Shown here piece by piece: positions 1 through 8,175 of a stretch of 64,000 nt of DNA; position 1 is the stretch's first letter; each line of letters begins with the position of its first letter. The stretch covers positions 1 through 64,000 of the forward strand of contig JAFWWO010000017.1 in the NCBI GenBank assembly GCA_017523325.1. The letters are read 5' to 3'. The translations under genes and the position numbers were made by a program. The notes below the pieces were generated by a model. The model did no database searches and was not told where the DNA came from. It saw only the letters and a program-made list of their open reading frames with translations. Source of the stretch: Anaerotignum sp. (GTDB lineage Bacteria; Bacillota; Clostridia; Lachnospirales; Anaerotignaceae).

Positions 1-139
1 ACTCCGGTTTTTCTAAACCGGCAAAATTTGTCTTTTCAGCGTCAATCGCTTCGCAATTCCGCTGACTGAATTGACTATGGGTTGTGTGTTCATATCCATT
101 GTTCAGTTTTCAAGGATCAACTCCGCTTGTTCAGCGGCG
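1..139 (-). promoter_or_regulatory. leader of an rRNA operon leaving the left edge
   Basis: Read on the minus strand, this stretch follows a strong promoter and contains a CCGCTGAACAAGCGG hairpin, the rRNA-leader-like string GATCCTTGAAAACTGAACAA, and a second hairpin (CCGGTTT...AAACCGG) at the very edge. Such strings are typical of Clostridia and Bacilli upstream of, or between, rRNA genes. No rRNA itself lies in the window, so the assignment is inference from leader sequence and promoter strength. Confidence 0.6.
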
Positions 140-145
140 AAGATT

Positions 146-174
146 AGTTTATCAAATCTTCTTCGTTTTGTCAA
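146..174 (-). promoter_or_regulatory. sigma-A promoter of the putative rRNA operon
   Basis: Minus strand: TTGACA (169-174), 17-bp spacer, TAAACT (146-151). The -35 is consensus and the spacer optimal. It fires leftward into the rRNA-type leader. Confidence 0.8.
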
Positions 175-219
175 CCATTTTTTGAACTTTCCGAAAAGTT
201 TTTTCGGTTTGAATAAAAA

Positions 220-311
220 TGGCGGAGAAGGAGGGATTTGAACCCTCGCGCCGCTATTAACGACCTATCCGCTTTCCAGGCGAACCCCTTCAACCACTTG
301 GGTACTTCTCC
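220..311 (-). tRNA. tRNA-Ser (anticodon GGA), CCA encoded
   Basis: The minus strand folds as a class II tRNA: acceptor GGAGAAG (305-311) pairs with CTTCTCC (224-230), discriminator G, encoded CCA (220-222), T arm with GGTTCAAATCC, a long variable arm, and anticodon loop CTGGAAA giving anticodon GGA. Length is 92 nt including CCA, normal for tRNA-Ser. It follows tRNA-Ser(TGA) and probably shares its promoter. Confidence 0.95.
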
Positions 312-345
312 AAATATGCTTTCGTTCAAAAAAATATAAAATTGA

Positions 346-431
346 CGGAGAGAGTGGGATTCGAACCCACGGCCCCTTTCGGAGTCACTGGTTTTCAAGA
401 CCAGCTCCTTAAACCACTCGGACACCTCTCC
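346..431 (-). tRNA. tRNA-Ser (anticodon TGA), CCA not encoded
   Basis: The minus strand gives acceptor GGAGAGG (425-431) paired with TCTCTCC (347-353, one G-T pair), discriminator G at 346, T arm GGGTTCGAATCCC, long variable arm and anticodon loop CTTGAAA, hence anticodon TGA. The three bases after the discriminator read TCA, so CCA must be added after transcription, unlike the neighbouring tRNA-Ser(GGA). Confidence 0.95.
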
Positions 432-473
432 ATGGATTTAGGTTTGCTTTTCTTGAGCAGCGAAACCTTTCAT

Positions 474-502
474 ATTATACCGAACCGCAACGGCATTGTC
501 AA
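474..502 (-). promoter_or_regulatory. consensus sigma-A promoter of the tRNA-Ser pair
   Basis: Minus strand: TTGACA (497-502), 17-bp spacer, TATAAT (474-479). Both hexamers match consensus exactly, as expected for a stable-RNA promoter. It lies about 40 bp upstream of tRNA-Ser(TGA). Confidence 0.9.
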
Positions 503-685
503 TAGTTTTTTGCTCATATTTTGTGTTTTTTGCAATCCTCAAAGTCATCTGCAAGGCTCGGCGGTGAAACTAACTATATCTCAAAACGAGCCCACTGTCA
601 ACCCTATTTTTCTGATTTCTATAAAGAAATTCTTTCCTAAAACAACACCATATCTTCCGAACACTTTCCCTTTCTCTGGATTTCC

Positions 686-714
686 TTGACAAAAGGTGTT
701 AGAATAGATACAAC
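686..714 (+). promoter_or_regulatory. probable sigma-A promoter of pepT
   Basis: TTGACA (686-691), 17-bp spacer, TACAAC (709-714; 4 of 6 to consensus), 22 bp upstream of the pepT start codon. The preceding 170 bases (about 503-685) show no gene. Confidence 0.6.
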
Positions 715-736
715 ACGGTTTCAAAAGGAGGCTTCT

Positions 737-1966
737 ATGAAGACTGTTGCCCAGCGTTTTTTAGAATATGTAAAACACCCTACCACATCTGACGAATATG
801 CCGCCTCTTACCCCAGCACCGCTACGCAGCTGGAATTTGCGGCATTTCTGGCAAAGGAATGTGAAGAAATCGGTCTGCAAGCCGTATCCGTAGATGCTTA
901 CGGCTATGTCACCGCCACCCTCCCTGCTACGGCAAAGCAGGCGCCTACCATCGGTTTTATTTCCCATATGGACACCAGCCCCGATGCAAAAGGCGACGGC
1001 ATCACCCCTTGTATAACGGAAAACTATGATGGCGGCGAAATTCCCTTAAAGGGCATTACAATCACTCCCGAGGAATTTCCTTTCCTAAAAGAATATATCG
1101 GACAAACCATTCTCACTTCCGACGGCACTACTTTATTAGGCGCCGATGATAAAGCCGGCATCGCCGAAATTCTTTCTGCTATGGAGTATTTGGCAGCACA
1201 TTCCGAAATCCCCCACGGGGAAATCCGAATTGCATTTACGCCCGATGAGGAAATCGGCAAGGGCGTTGATTTTTTTGATGTGAAAGCCTTCGGTGCAGAC
1301 TTTGCCTATACCATAGACGGCGGAAAAATCGGTGAACTGGAATACGAAAACTTCAATGCGGCCCGTGCTGTCATTCGCATTCACGGAAAAAGCGTTCATC
1401 CCGGTACGGCAAAGGACATCATGGTCAATGCCGCTTTAATCGGTGCAGAAATCGCCGCCGCTCTTCCTGCGGAGGAGACCCCTGCAAAAACCGATGGCTA
1501 TGACGGTTTTTTCCATCTCTGTTCTTTTGAGGGAAATGTTTCCTCTGCCGTTCTTACCTATATAATAAGAGATTTTGACGAAAACTCCTTTGCCCGGCGA
1601 AAAAAACGCATAGAAACCATCGTTGCAGAGAAAAATAAGTCATATCCCGACAGAATTTCCTTGGAGATACGGGACGAATATTATAATATGGCATCCCAAA
1701 TTGCTCCACACATGGAAATCGTGGAGTTGGCAAAGCAGGCAATGGAAGATTGCGGCATTACGCCAATCATACAGCCCATACGGGGCGGCACGGACGGCGC
1801 CCGTCTTTCTTTTATGGGCTTGCCCTGCCCCAATTTGTTTGCCGGCGGGCATAATTTCCACGGGCCTTACGAACTGATTCCCGTTTCATCTATGGAAAAA
1901 GCCGTGGAAATGATTGTGCTGATTTGCGAATTGTCAACAACCCTTGACTTTCCGAAAAACTTATGA
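737..1966 (+). CDS. pepT: peptidase T (tripeptide aminopeptidase)
   Basis: 409-residue M20-family metallopeptidase of the PepT group, which removes the N-terminal residue from tripeptides in the cytoplasm. Visible are the first metal-ligand motif HMDT (H77, D79), the LLGADDKAG segment carrying the bridging Asp, the TPDEEIG segment with the catalytic and binding Glu residues, and a C-terminal GGTDGARLS followed by the last His in GGHNFHGP. Length matches the family. The ATG at 737 is chosen because AAGGAGG precedes it; an open frame extends to 686 but lacks a ribosome site and overlaps the promoter. The next transcript (tyrS leader) starts from a promoter lying inside the last codons of this gene. 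Confidence 0.95.
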   Translation: MKTVAQRFLEYVKHPTTSDEYAASYPSTATQLEFAAFLAKECEEIGLQAVSVDAYGYVTATLPATAKQAPTIGFISHMDTSPDAKGDGITPCITENYDGGEIPLKGITITPEEFPFLKEYIGQTILTSDGTTLLGADDKAGIAEILSAMEYLAAHSEIPHGEIRIAFTPDEEIGKGVDFFDVKAFGADFAYTIDGGKIGELEYENFNAARAVIRIHGKSVHPGTAKDIMVNAALIGAEIAAALPAEETPAKTDGYDGFFHLCSFEGNVSSAVLTYIIRDFDENSFARRKKRIETIVAEKNKSYPDRISLEIRDEYYNMASQIAPHMEIVELAKQAMEDCGITPIIQPIRGGTDGARLSFMGLPCPNLFAGGHNFHGPYELIPVSSMEKAVEMIVLICELSTTLDFPKNL

Positions 1967-1972
1967 TAAGAT
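1944..1972 (+). promoter_or_regulatory. sigma-A promoter of the tyrS T-box transcript
   Basis: TTGACT (1944-1949), 17-bp spacer, TAAGAT (1967-1972). The -35 and most of the spacer lie within the final codons of pepT; the -10 begins at the base after its stop codon. Confidence 0.8.
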
Positions 1973-1984
1973 ACACCCATCGTA

Positions 1985-2263
1985 ATAAGCTGAATGTGGC
2001 AACACAAACAGTTTATTCCATAGGAAAACAGCGAAGATTGAGTATATGGGCAAAGCTGGTTACAGCCCCAGAGAGCAGTCCGGTCGGTGAAAGGATTGCA
2101 GTACAGCATTTGTAAATTACGCCTCATGAGCTTTGTGCAGGAAATGGTACAACGTCTGCTCCCCGTTACAGGAGCCGAAAGATGTTTGTCTTTTGTCATG
2201 ATAAACATGAATAAAGGTGGTACCACGGGTTCTCTCGTCCTTTCGACGGGAGCGCCCTTTTTT
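1985..2263 (+). ncRNA. T-box leader of tyrS
   Basis: Untranslated leader sensing uncharged tRNA, in this context presumably tRNA-Tyr. The T-box core AAAGGTGGTACCACGG lies at 2213-2228 and merges into an intrinsic terminator. Stem I elements are recognisable: an AGAGAGC string and the GGTCGGTGAAA distal loop near 2070-2092. Candidate Tyr specifier codons on the 3' side of stem I are TAC at 2102-2104 and at 2118-2120; I could not decide between them by eye. Binding of uncharged tRNA would stabilise the antiterminator and allow tyrS expression. Confidence 0.9.
2227..2263 (+). terminator. T-box regulated intrinsic terminator
   Basis: GGG...CTCTCGTC, loop CTTTC, GACGGGAG...CCC, followed by a T run (2257-2263). 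Its 5' arm overlaps the T-box core, the expected mutually exclusive arrangement. Confidence 0.88.
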
Positions 2264-2331
2264 ATTGCACAACGCCGCGCTGAAACCAATCCATTTTTCA
2301 GAAACATTTTGCAGAAACGGAGGATACACAC

Positions 2332-3567
2332 ATGAACGCTTACGAAGTATTAAAGGAACGGGGATTCATCGAACAGATGACCCACGAGGACGAAATCAAG
2401 GAATTATTTGAAAAAGGCGGCGTCACATTTTATATCGGCATTGACCCTACGGCAGACAGTCTCCATGTAGGTCATTTCCTGACCGTTATGGCAATGGCAC
2501 ATATGCAGCGCTGCGGCAATCGCCCCATCTGCCTGATGGGGGGCGGCACCGGTATGATCGGCGACCCCTCCGGCAAGGCGGATATGCGTCAGATGATGAC
2601 TGTGGAAACCATCGACCATAACGTAGCCTGCATCAAAAAACAGCTGTCCCGCTTCATCGATTTCGGCGGAGGCAAGGACGATGCCATCATCGTCAATAAT
2701 GCCGATTGGCTGAGAAATTTGAACTATATCGAATTTCTGCGGGAGGTAGGCGTACATTTCACCGTAAACCGTATGCTGGCGGCAGATTGCTTCAAAACCC
2801 GCATGGAAAAGGAAACCGGCCTGACCTTCTTAGAATTCAATTATATGATTATGCAGGGCTATGACTTCTTGGAGCTGTACCAGCGCCATAACTGCGTATT
2901 GGAAATGGGCGGCAACGACCAATGGTCGAATATCATCGCCGGTGTAGAGCTGATTCGCCGCAAATTAAGCAAACCCGCTTACGGCATGACATTCAAACTG
3001 CTGACAAACAGCGAGGGTGTAAAAATGGGCAAAACCGTCAGCGGCGCCGTTTGGCTGGATCCCGAAAAAACCACACCCTACGAGTTTTACCAATACTGGA
3101 GAAACGTAGGCGATAAGGACGTAGAAAAATGCCTTGCCCTGCTGACATTCCTGCCCATGGACGAAGTACGCCGTTTGGGTGCCTTGGAAGGCAGTGAAAT
3201 CAATCAAGCGAAGGAAATTCTTGCCTTTGAGCTGACCAAAATCGTACACGGCGAAGAAGAAGCCCAAAAAGCACAGGAAGCCGCAAGGGCCCTTTTCGGG
3301 AAAGGTGCCGCAGCAGGCTCCGCTCCCACCACAGAACTGCCCGCGGCTGATTTCGCAGAGGGTATGGATATTTTGTCCCTGTTGACTGCAATCAACGTAG
3401 TTCCTTCCCGCTCCGAAGCCAGACGCGCCGTACAACAGGGCGGTGTAAAGCTTGCAGAAAAGCCCGTTACAGACGTTGACTTCAAGGTAACCACCGATTT
3501 ATTCACCGACGGAAAATTACTGGTACAAAAAGGAAAAAAGACATTCCATAATGTTGTTTTGAAATAA
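2332..3567 (+). CDS. tyrS: tyrosine--tRNA ligase
   Basis: 411-residue class I aminoacyl-tRNA synthetase that charges tRNA-Tyr. The Rossmann catalytic domain shows [15 protein letters not shown] with the HIGH equivalent HVGH at 45-48, the GDPSGK motif near 77-82, and the KMSKS equivalent KMGKT at 231-235. A C-terminal S4-like RNA-binding domain (about 340-411, [17 protein letters not shown]) follows. Start ATG has GGAGG upstream. The T-box leader places it under control of tRNA-Tyr charging. Confidence 0.97.
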   Translation: MNAYEVLKERGFIEQMTHEDEIKELFEKGGVTFYIGIDPTADSLHVGHFLTVMAMAHMQRCGNRPICLMGGGTGMIGDPSGKADMRQMMTVETIDHNVACIKKQLSRFIDFGGGKDDAIIVNNADWLRNLNYIEFLREVGVHFTVNRMLAADCFKTRMEKETGLTFLEFNYMIMQGYDFLELYQRHNCVLEMGGNDQWSNIIAGVELIRRKLSKPAYGMTFKLLTNSEGVKMGKTVSGAVWLDPEKTTPYEFYQYWRNVGDKDVEKCLALLTFLPMDEVRRLGALEGSEINQAKEILAFELTKIVHGEEEAQKAQEAARALFGKGAAAGSAPTTELPAADFAEGMDILSLLTAINVVPSRSEARRAVQQGGVKLAEKPVTDVDFKVTTDLFTDGKLLVQKGKKTFHNVVLK

Positions 3568-3573
3568 TCATAC

Positions 3574-3614
3574 AAACAGGGAGTACCTCATACAGAGGAC
3601 TCCCTGTTTTCTTT
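3574..3614 (+). terminator. intrinsic terminator after tyrS
   Basis: AAACAGGGAGT...ACTCCCTGTTTT stem with an inner CCTC/GAGG pairing, followed by TTTTCTTTT. About 150 bases between it and the convergent SpoIID-type gene hold no credible gene. Confidence 0.85.
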
Positions 3615-3761
3615 TGCCGTTTATTCGGCCTGCTCTTATTCCCGTTTCACTTCTTTTTCCGCCTCTATGAATCCTGCCCTTTTTTATCTGTGCCTGCATT
3701 TCTGTATCCATCTTTTTTCTGCATCCCATAGATAGCAAAAAACCTTCAGGCTCTATTCTTT

Positions 3762-6098
3762 TCACATGACCTTCTCCACCGTTGTTCCCGGGAAATAATG
3801 GGCGATAATTTCCGCCGCAGTCTTGCCCTGCTCCGCCAGCTTTTTGGCACCGTATTGGCTCATGCCGACGCCATGGCCGCTGCCGCCGCCGTAAAGGGCG
3901 ATACCTGTCAGCTTTCCGTCGTCATTCCGCATTTCTTTCACAGCAAAATACCCACTGGGCAGCATGGTGTTCCCCGTTAAGCTGTCGCCGCTTTTGCGTT
4001 GGAGATAAATCGGCTCGCCGATGGTCAGCCTTGTAGGGGAAAGCAATTGCCGTATGGCATATTCCGTCTTGACCCGCACCGTACCTTTTTCAAACTCCAG
4101 TTGCAGCTCCATAATGATGCCGCCCCCACCCCGTCGGGTCACTTCCATTTTTTTCAGCCTGCCCATTGCCGAGGGGGTTCCTTGCCGAAAACTGCCATCT
4201 TCTTGGCGAATCTCTACCAAAAACGGGTTGATTTTTGCAATCTCCGCCATGGTTTTTTCCAAAATTTCCGAAAGCTGGCCACAGCCGAAATATACCTTCC
4301 AGCGATACCACGGAGAGTCCATATCATAACCCTCCTTCTGCCAATCCTGCCAAAAAGCCAGCCATTCCTCTTCGTTGGCAGGTGTTTCAAAATCCCCTTG
4401 GGCTTGGGCCTTTAAGTAGCTTTTTCCTTTTCCGCCGAATGTACCGTCCTTGGACCAAACCTCCTCCGCCCCTGCGCCAAATCCGCCGGAGGTGGAATAG
4501 TAATAGGTCATGGCTACTTTCCCGTCCGTCACAGCGCATAAGCCTTCCGTAGCTTTTATGGCGGCCCTAGCTGTTTCGTTTTCGGCAAACCCCAGATACA
4601 CTTGACTTGCCACCGTATCCGTGACATGGGCGCCGTATTCACAGTATGTATTGCCGAAAAACTGCTGATACGCATAGCTTCGGGCAGTAATGGCCTGCGC
4701 CTCCAGAGCCGTTTGCCCGAAGGCAGTCGGCATTTCATGGGGCACCACCCCTAATAAATAACGTTCCATAGGCAATTCATTGAGAACGGAAAAGCTGTTT
4801 TTTTGCCGCCGTTCCAATTCCAGCCTGCCTTCGTAATCATAGGCCGTACCGTCGGCAAACTCCAGCCTGATGGGACAACCATCCTTCCCCTCTGCCGTCA
4901 CAATACCAAAGTCAAACCACGGCAAATCCGCTGTTAATGCCGCCTTTGCATCAGTGGGAAACTCCTTTTTTCCGTTGCCGTTAGAAAGGGAAAATCCTTT
5001 CTGCGCCGAAAGGGTCACCGATGCCTGTTCCTGTCCTTTCAAAAACACCCGTATGTTTTTGGGCGGAACCTCCCGACGAATGACTGCACCAACGATTTCT
5101 CCGTTCTTCTCATAATATTCCGCACCGTCGGTACCGCAAATCAGTGCCGTAAAGTCGGTCTGCTTCAGCTCCTCCGGGCCATGGTATATTCTCGCCCCGT
5201 CTGCCCAGGGCAACAGCCCTTTTTCCGCCAGATAAACCTCACTCTTATCCACCCGCTTTACGGTGCATCGTCCCATATTTTCCGCCGGAGTCACTTCTGT
5301 CACCTTGCCCTCGGTCAGCTTGACATCTGCCAGCCCTTCTTCGACCTTCCCGCCATAGGGAAAAACAGCAGTGCCTTCGCCTGTCAAAAGCGTCAATTCC
5401 TCTCCGTTTTGTCTGCAATAAATATTCCGCACCACCGGGGAAAGGGCTTCCACCGTTTGCAGCAGTAAAATTTCCCCATCTTTTTCCAAAAACGTAATGC
5501 GGCAGTTTTCATAAGGACTTAAATCCTGCCCTGCCGCAGTAAAACTTCCTGTATCAAACAGGTTTGTTTTTTCCTGCATGGTCAGCAGCACTGCGTTTTC
5601 CTGATGTATCCCGTAGGAATAAAGATTTTCTTCCCCTCTGCGTGATTTTAATGCCGTTTCCAAAAGCTGCGCCCATAAATCATAGGAAACCGACATATTT
5701 TTGTTTTCGTCAGTCAATAAAATACGACTGTCATAATCCGGCGCCAGCCTGTCCATCAGAGCTTGTGCCTCCCATAGAGTCAAATCGTCCTTGGGGCGGA
5801 AATGCCCCTCTTCATCGCCGGAGAAAAACCCCTTCTCTACACTGCCGCAGATATAAGGATACGCCCAGCTTTCCGCTTTTACATCAGAAAAATCCATATT
5901 GCTCTCCAGCCCCTCCAATTCCTTCGGGGTATAAAAGGCCAGCGCAATGGTTTTTGCCGTCATTTCCCTGCTGATGGGAATATCGTTTCCGATTCTGCCC
6001 ACTTCAGCCCGCTCCGTTGCTTGTCCACCTAGTTTGCCCATACCACATCCGCTCAAAAATAAGGTCAAAAGACCAATGACTATCCAATGTTTCTTCAT
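3762..6098 (-). CDS. SpoIID/LytB-type lipoprotein with an N-terminal SLH-like segment
   Basis: 778 residues. The N terminus is a lipoprotein signal (hydrophobic run, then LSGC with Cys18), so the protein should be anchored outside the membrane; lspA, which would mature it, is encoded 0.5 kb upstream. Residues about 50-125 resemble an SLH module (FSDVKAESWAYPYI... GHFRPKDDLTLWEAQALMDRL). The C-terminal half is the SpoIID/LytB domain (RYLLGVVPHEMP, ALEAQAITARSYA, YYYSTSGG, GHGVGMSQYGAKKLAE, HYFPGT); characterised SpoIID proteins are peptidoglycan lytic transglycosylases. At 778 residues it is much longer than SpoIID itself, so a vegetative wall-remodelling role is possible. Start chosen for GGGAGG before the ATG at 6098; the longer open frame to 6155 runs into a terminator. 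Confidence 0.88.
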   Translation of the reverse strand: MKKHWIVIGLLTLFLSGCGMGKLGGQATERAEVGRIGNDIPISREMTAKTIALAFYTPKELEGLESNMDFSDVKAESWAYPYICGSVEKGFFSGDEEGHFRPKDDLTLWEAQALMDRLAPDYDSRILLTDENKNMSVSYDLWAQLLETALKSRRGEENLYSYGIHQENAVLLTMQEKTNLFDTGSFTAAGQDLSPYENCRITFLEKDGEILLLQTVEALSPVVRNIYCRQNGEELTLLTGEGTAVFPYGGKVEEGLADVKLTEGKVTEVTPAENMGRCTVKRVDKSEVYLAEKGLLPWADGARIYHGPEELKQTDFTALICGTDGAEYYEKNGEIVGAVIRREVPPKNIRVFLKGQEQASVTLSAQKGFSLSNGNGKKEFPTDAKAALTADLPWFDFGIVTAEGKDGCPIRLEFADGTAYDYEGRLELERRQKNSFSVLNELPMERYLLGVVPHEMPTAFGQTALEAQAITARSYAYQQFFGNTYCEYGAHVTDTVASQVYLGFAENETARAAIKATEGLCAVTDGKVAMTYYYSTSGGFGAGAEEVWSKDGTFGGKGKSYLKAQAQGDFETPANEEEWLAFWQDWQKEGYDMDSPWYRWKVYFGCGQLSEILEKTMAEIAKINPFLVEIRQEDGSFRQGTPSAMGRLKKMEVTRRGGGGIIMELQLEFEKGTVRVKTEYAIRQLLSPTRLTIGEPIYLQRKSGDSLTGNTMLPSGYFAVKEMRNDDGKLTGIALYGGGSGHGVGMSQYGAKKLAEQGKTAAEIIAHYFPGTTVEKVM

Positions 6099-6134
6099 TT
6101 CGTCGCCTCCCGGTACAAGTTTATGCAAAAACAC

Positions 6135-6163
6135 AAAAAAAAGAACGAGGAACATATTCGTTC
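6135..6163 (-). terminator. intrinsic terminator between the ncRNA and the SpoIID-type gene
   Basis: Minus strand: GAACGA, loop, TCGTTC then eight T (6135-6142). It lies 37 bp before the SpoIID-type start codon, so the gene either has a promoter within this short gap or depends on read-through. Confidence 0.7.
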
Positions 6164-6189
6164 ACTCGTCCATTCTTATTTTTTATAAA

Positions 6190-6547
6190 AAAACCCGAAA
6201 TGCCGGTCTTGCCTCTTGACACCTAGCCTAAGCCAGGTGGGTTTCCGCAGCCGCAGGATCTGCCTTCCTCTGCCCAAAGGGAATTATCTTGAGGCCTGGC
6301 ATACCTGCTGCATATAGGAATCCCAAGTCAGTTCTGTAGGTTCAAATATGGCAAGTTGTCGAGCATTTCAGGAATGTTACACCACTCAAGCCATGCACCG
6401 AAATTTATCTGAAAGACCGCTGAATGCTTGCATTCATAAGGGATTTTAGATGAATTTCGGTATAGGGCGACAGCCCTAACCGAAAGACCCATCGGGTCTT
6501 GAGGTTCTGCATGGCGATATGCGTTTCTCAACCCTATCGCTTAACTT
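6190..6547 (-). ncRNA. structured non-coding RNA of unknown class, about 355 nt
   Basis: A stretch of about 430 bases between lspA and the SpoIID-type gene contains no credible ORF but dense pairing on the minus strand. Visible helices: GGGTTGAG/CTCAA..CCC (6527-6534 with 6494-6503) around a GCAT/ATGC hairpin; a possible pseudoknot GCGATA (6535-6540) with TATCGC (6514-6519); a 13-bp stem with one bulge, TTTCGGTTAGGGC/GCCCTA(T)ACCGAAA (6456-6487); a helix CCGAAATTCATCT/AGATAAATTTCGG around a TGAATG/CATTCA hairpin (6398-6460); and a 3' domain closed by ATGCC/GGCAT and GCCTC/GAGGC that encloses the hairpin CACCTGGC-TTAG-GCTAGGTG (6220-6239). A promoter lies directly upstream and a T run (6189-6195) ends it. 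I see none of the hallmarks of RNase P RNA, tmRNA or SRP RNA. The raiA-type motif and 6S RNA are models I would test first. Confidence 0.75.
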
Positions 6548-6553
6548 AGGTTC

Positions 6554-6582
6554 ATTATACACCATTATGACAAAAACAGCAA
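6554..6582 (-). promoter_or_regulatory. promoter of the structured ncRNA
   Basis: Minus strand: TATAAT (6554-6559) preceded by a 17-bp spacer and a weak -35, TTGCTG (6577-6582). It sits immediately downstream of, and touching, the lspA 3' region. Confidence 0.65.
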
Positions 6583-6590
6583 CAAAAAAA

Positions 6591-7049
6591 TCAGCTTTCC
6601 ACGCTTTTCCATATCACCTTCATAACCAGCCAAATGCCGCCGCCTACAATGCAAACATCAGCAAAATTAAATATGGGCGCATTTCTTTTGCGGAAAGGGA
6701 TATAAATAAAATCTGTCACTCGTCCTTTTTGCAGGCGTTCCAGAAAATTCCCGAATCCGCCGCCCGTAATCACCGCCAGCGGCAATGCCATGAATTTTTC
6801 GCCATAGCCCAGCAGTATCCGTAAAAACAGCCCTGCATAAAACGCCAACAGCAATCCTGTGGAAAGCAATATGCCTTTTCGTTTTCCCGCGAATCTATTA
6901 TAAGCCATACCATTATTTTTTATGTGCCACAGATACAGGTGGTTTTTAACAATTTCTTTTTTTTGATGCAGGGGCAATGTTCGCCCGGCCCATACTTTTG
7001 TTCCCAAATCCAGCCCCAAAACGGCAAAAACCGTCAAAATCTCTTTCAA
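6591..7049 (-). CDS. lspA: signal peptidase II (lipoprotein signal peptidase)
   Basis: 152-residue membrane aspartyl protease that cleaves prolipoprotein signal peptides ahead of the lipidated Cys. Four hydrophobic segments are apparent. Family motifs: DLGTK in the first segment, NNGMAYN, GGGFGNFLERL, VTDF with catalytic Asp113, and FNFAD with catalytic Asp131. The usual GNxxDR motif reads GNFLER, with Glu104 in place of Asp; the catalytic pair is intact. Start is TTG at 7049, supported by AAAGGAGGAAGGGG just upstream. The SpoIID-type lipoprotein encoded downstream is a plausible substrate. Confidence 0.9.
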   Translation of the reverse strand: MKEILTVFAVLGLDLGTKVWAGRTLPLHQKKEIVKNHLYLWHIKNNGMAYNRFAGKRKGILLSTGLLLAFYAGLFLRILLGYGEKFMALPLAVITGGGFGNFLERLQKGRVTDFIYIPFRKRNAPIFNFADVCIVGGGIWLVMKVIWKSVES

Positions 7050-7088
7050 ACCCCTTCCTCCTTTTGCAATCTTTTCCGGGCAAATCCC

Positions 7089-7117
7089 TTGCCATGAAAC
7101 TCACTCCGTATTATAAT
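7089..7117 (+). promoter_or_regulatory. sigma-A promoter of fba
   Basis: TTGCCA (7089-7094), 17-bp spacer, TATAAT (7112-7117), 57 bp upstream of the start codon. It lies in the short divergent gap with lspA. Confidence 0.85.
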
Positions 7118-7174
7118 TCTAATATATGGAAGACAAAAATGTAAATATGAAAAATATAAGAGAGGTGCTTTGAA

Positions 7175-8122
7175 ATGGCTTTGGTAACAACAAAAAAAAT
7201 GTTTGAAAAAGCATTTGCCGGCGGCTATGCCATCGGTGCTTTCAATATCAACAATATGGAGATTATACAAGGCGTCGTAGCGGCGGCAAAGGCACAAAAT
7301 TCCGCTGTGATTTTGCAGGTTTCCAAGTCTGCATTAAAATACGCCCACCCCAAATATCTGAAGGCTATGGTAGATTCCGCCATTGAGGAAACCGGGCTGG
7401 ATATTGCCCTGCATCTGGATCACGGTGCTGATTTTGAAATTTGTAAGGATTGCATCGAATACGGCTTCACCTCCGTCATGTTTGACGGTTCTCATCTGGA
7501 TTATGAGGAAAACGTTGCCCAGACAAAGAAAATCGTCGAGTATGCCCATGCACGGGGCGTTGTCGTTGAGGCGGAATTGGGCAAATTAGCCGGCGTGGAG
7601 GGCGAGGTCAACGTCAGTGCGGAAAACGCAACCTATACCGATCCCGATCAGGCGGTGGATTTTGTAACACGCACCGGTGTGGATTCTTTGGCCATCGCCA
7701 TCGGTACCAGCCATGGTGCTTATAAATTCAAAGGGGAAGCAAAGCTGGATTTCGACAGACTGGCAACCATTACGGAAAAACTGGAGGCCGCAGGCTTCCA
7801 TCATTTCCCCATCGTACTGCACGGTGCTTCCTCCGTTGACCAAAAATGTGTTGCCATGTGCAACGAATACGGCGGAGAGATTGCAGGTGCAAAAGGGATT
7901 CCTGCAGAAATGCTGAGAAAGGCTTCTTCCATGGCAGTCTGCAAAATCAATATGGATACAGACCTGCGTCTTGCCCTGACGGCAGCTGTCCGCAAGTCCT
8001 TCGGGGATAACCCCTCTGCCTTTGACCCTCGTGGATATCTGGGTGCCGGCAGGGATTTGATTCAGGAACTGGTGGAGGATAAAATCAAAAATGTCATTGG
8101 CTCCACAAATTCCATGAACTAA
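7175..8122 (+). CDS. fba: class II fructose-bisphosphate aldolase
   Basis: 315 residues. Zinc-dependent aldolase interconverting fructose 1,6-bisphosphate with glyceraldehyde 3-phosphate and dihydroxyacetone phosphate in glycolysis and gluconeogenesis. Visible: NINNMEIIQG at the N terminus, LHLDHG with the catalytic Asp82 and zinc ligand His83, EAELGKLAGVEGEV, the GTSHGAYKF phosphate/zinc segment, VLHGASSV, and the phosphate-binding KINMDTDLR near the C terminus. Length is typical. RBS GAGAGGTG precedes the ATG. A class III fructose-bisphosphatase gene, acting in the opposite direction, lies 14 kb away. Confidence 0.95.
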   Translation: MALVTTKKMFEKAFAGGYAIGAFNINNMEIIQGVVAAAKAQNSAVILQVSKSALKYAHPKYLKAMVDSAIEETGLDIALHLDHGADFEICKDCIEYGFTSVMFDGSHLDYEENVAQTKKIVEYAHARGVVVEAELGKLAGVEGEVNVSAENATYTDPDQAVDFVTRTGVDSLAIAIGTSHGAYKFKGEAKLDFDRLATITEKLEAAGFHHFPIVLHGASSVDQKCVAMCNEYGGEIAGAKGIPAEMLRKASSMAVCKINMDTDLRLALTAAVRKSFGDNPSAFDPRGYLGAGRDLIQELVEDKIKNVIGSTNSMN

Positions 8123-8128
8123 ACCGCT

Positions 8129-8158
8129 TTTGCCGTCGTTTTCTGCGACGGCAATTTT
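8129..8158 (+). terminator. hairpin terminator or attenuator after fba
   Basis: TTGCCGTCG, loop, CGACGGCAA (8130-8154) followed by only four T. It may end the fba transcript or partly reduce read-through into the next gene. Confidence 0.6.
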
Positions 8159-8175
8159 GATAAGGAGGTTTTTCT

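Noticed and set aside
342-689. 115-codon frame over tRNA-Ser(TGA) and the region before pepT
   Set aside because: Begins inside a tRNA gene on the opposite strand and has no protein features.
3568-3765. 65-codon minus-strand frame after the SpoIID-type gene
   Set aside because: Overlaps the terminator of tyrS, has no ribosome site, and no family resemblance.
6328-6531. 67-codon frame inside the structured RNA
   Set aside because: No ribosome site; helices of the RNA explain the sequence better.
6190-6547. RNase P RNA, tmRNA or SRP RNA
   Set aside because: None of the fixed strings were found: no GAGGAAAGTCC, no tRNA-like ends with CCA, no GGAAGGAAGCAGC domain IV.
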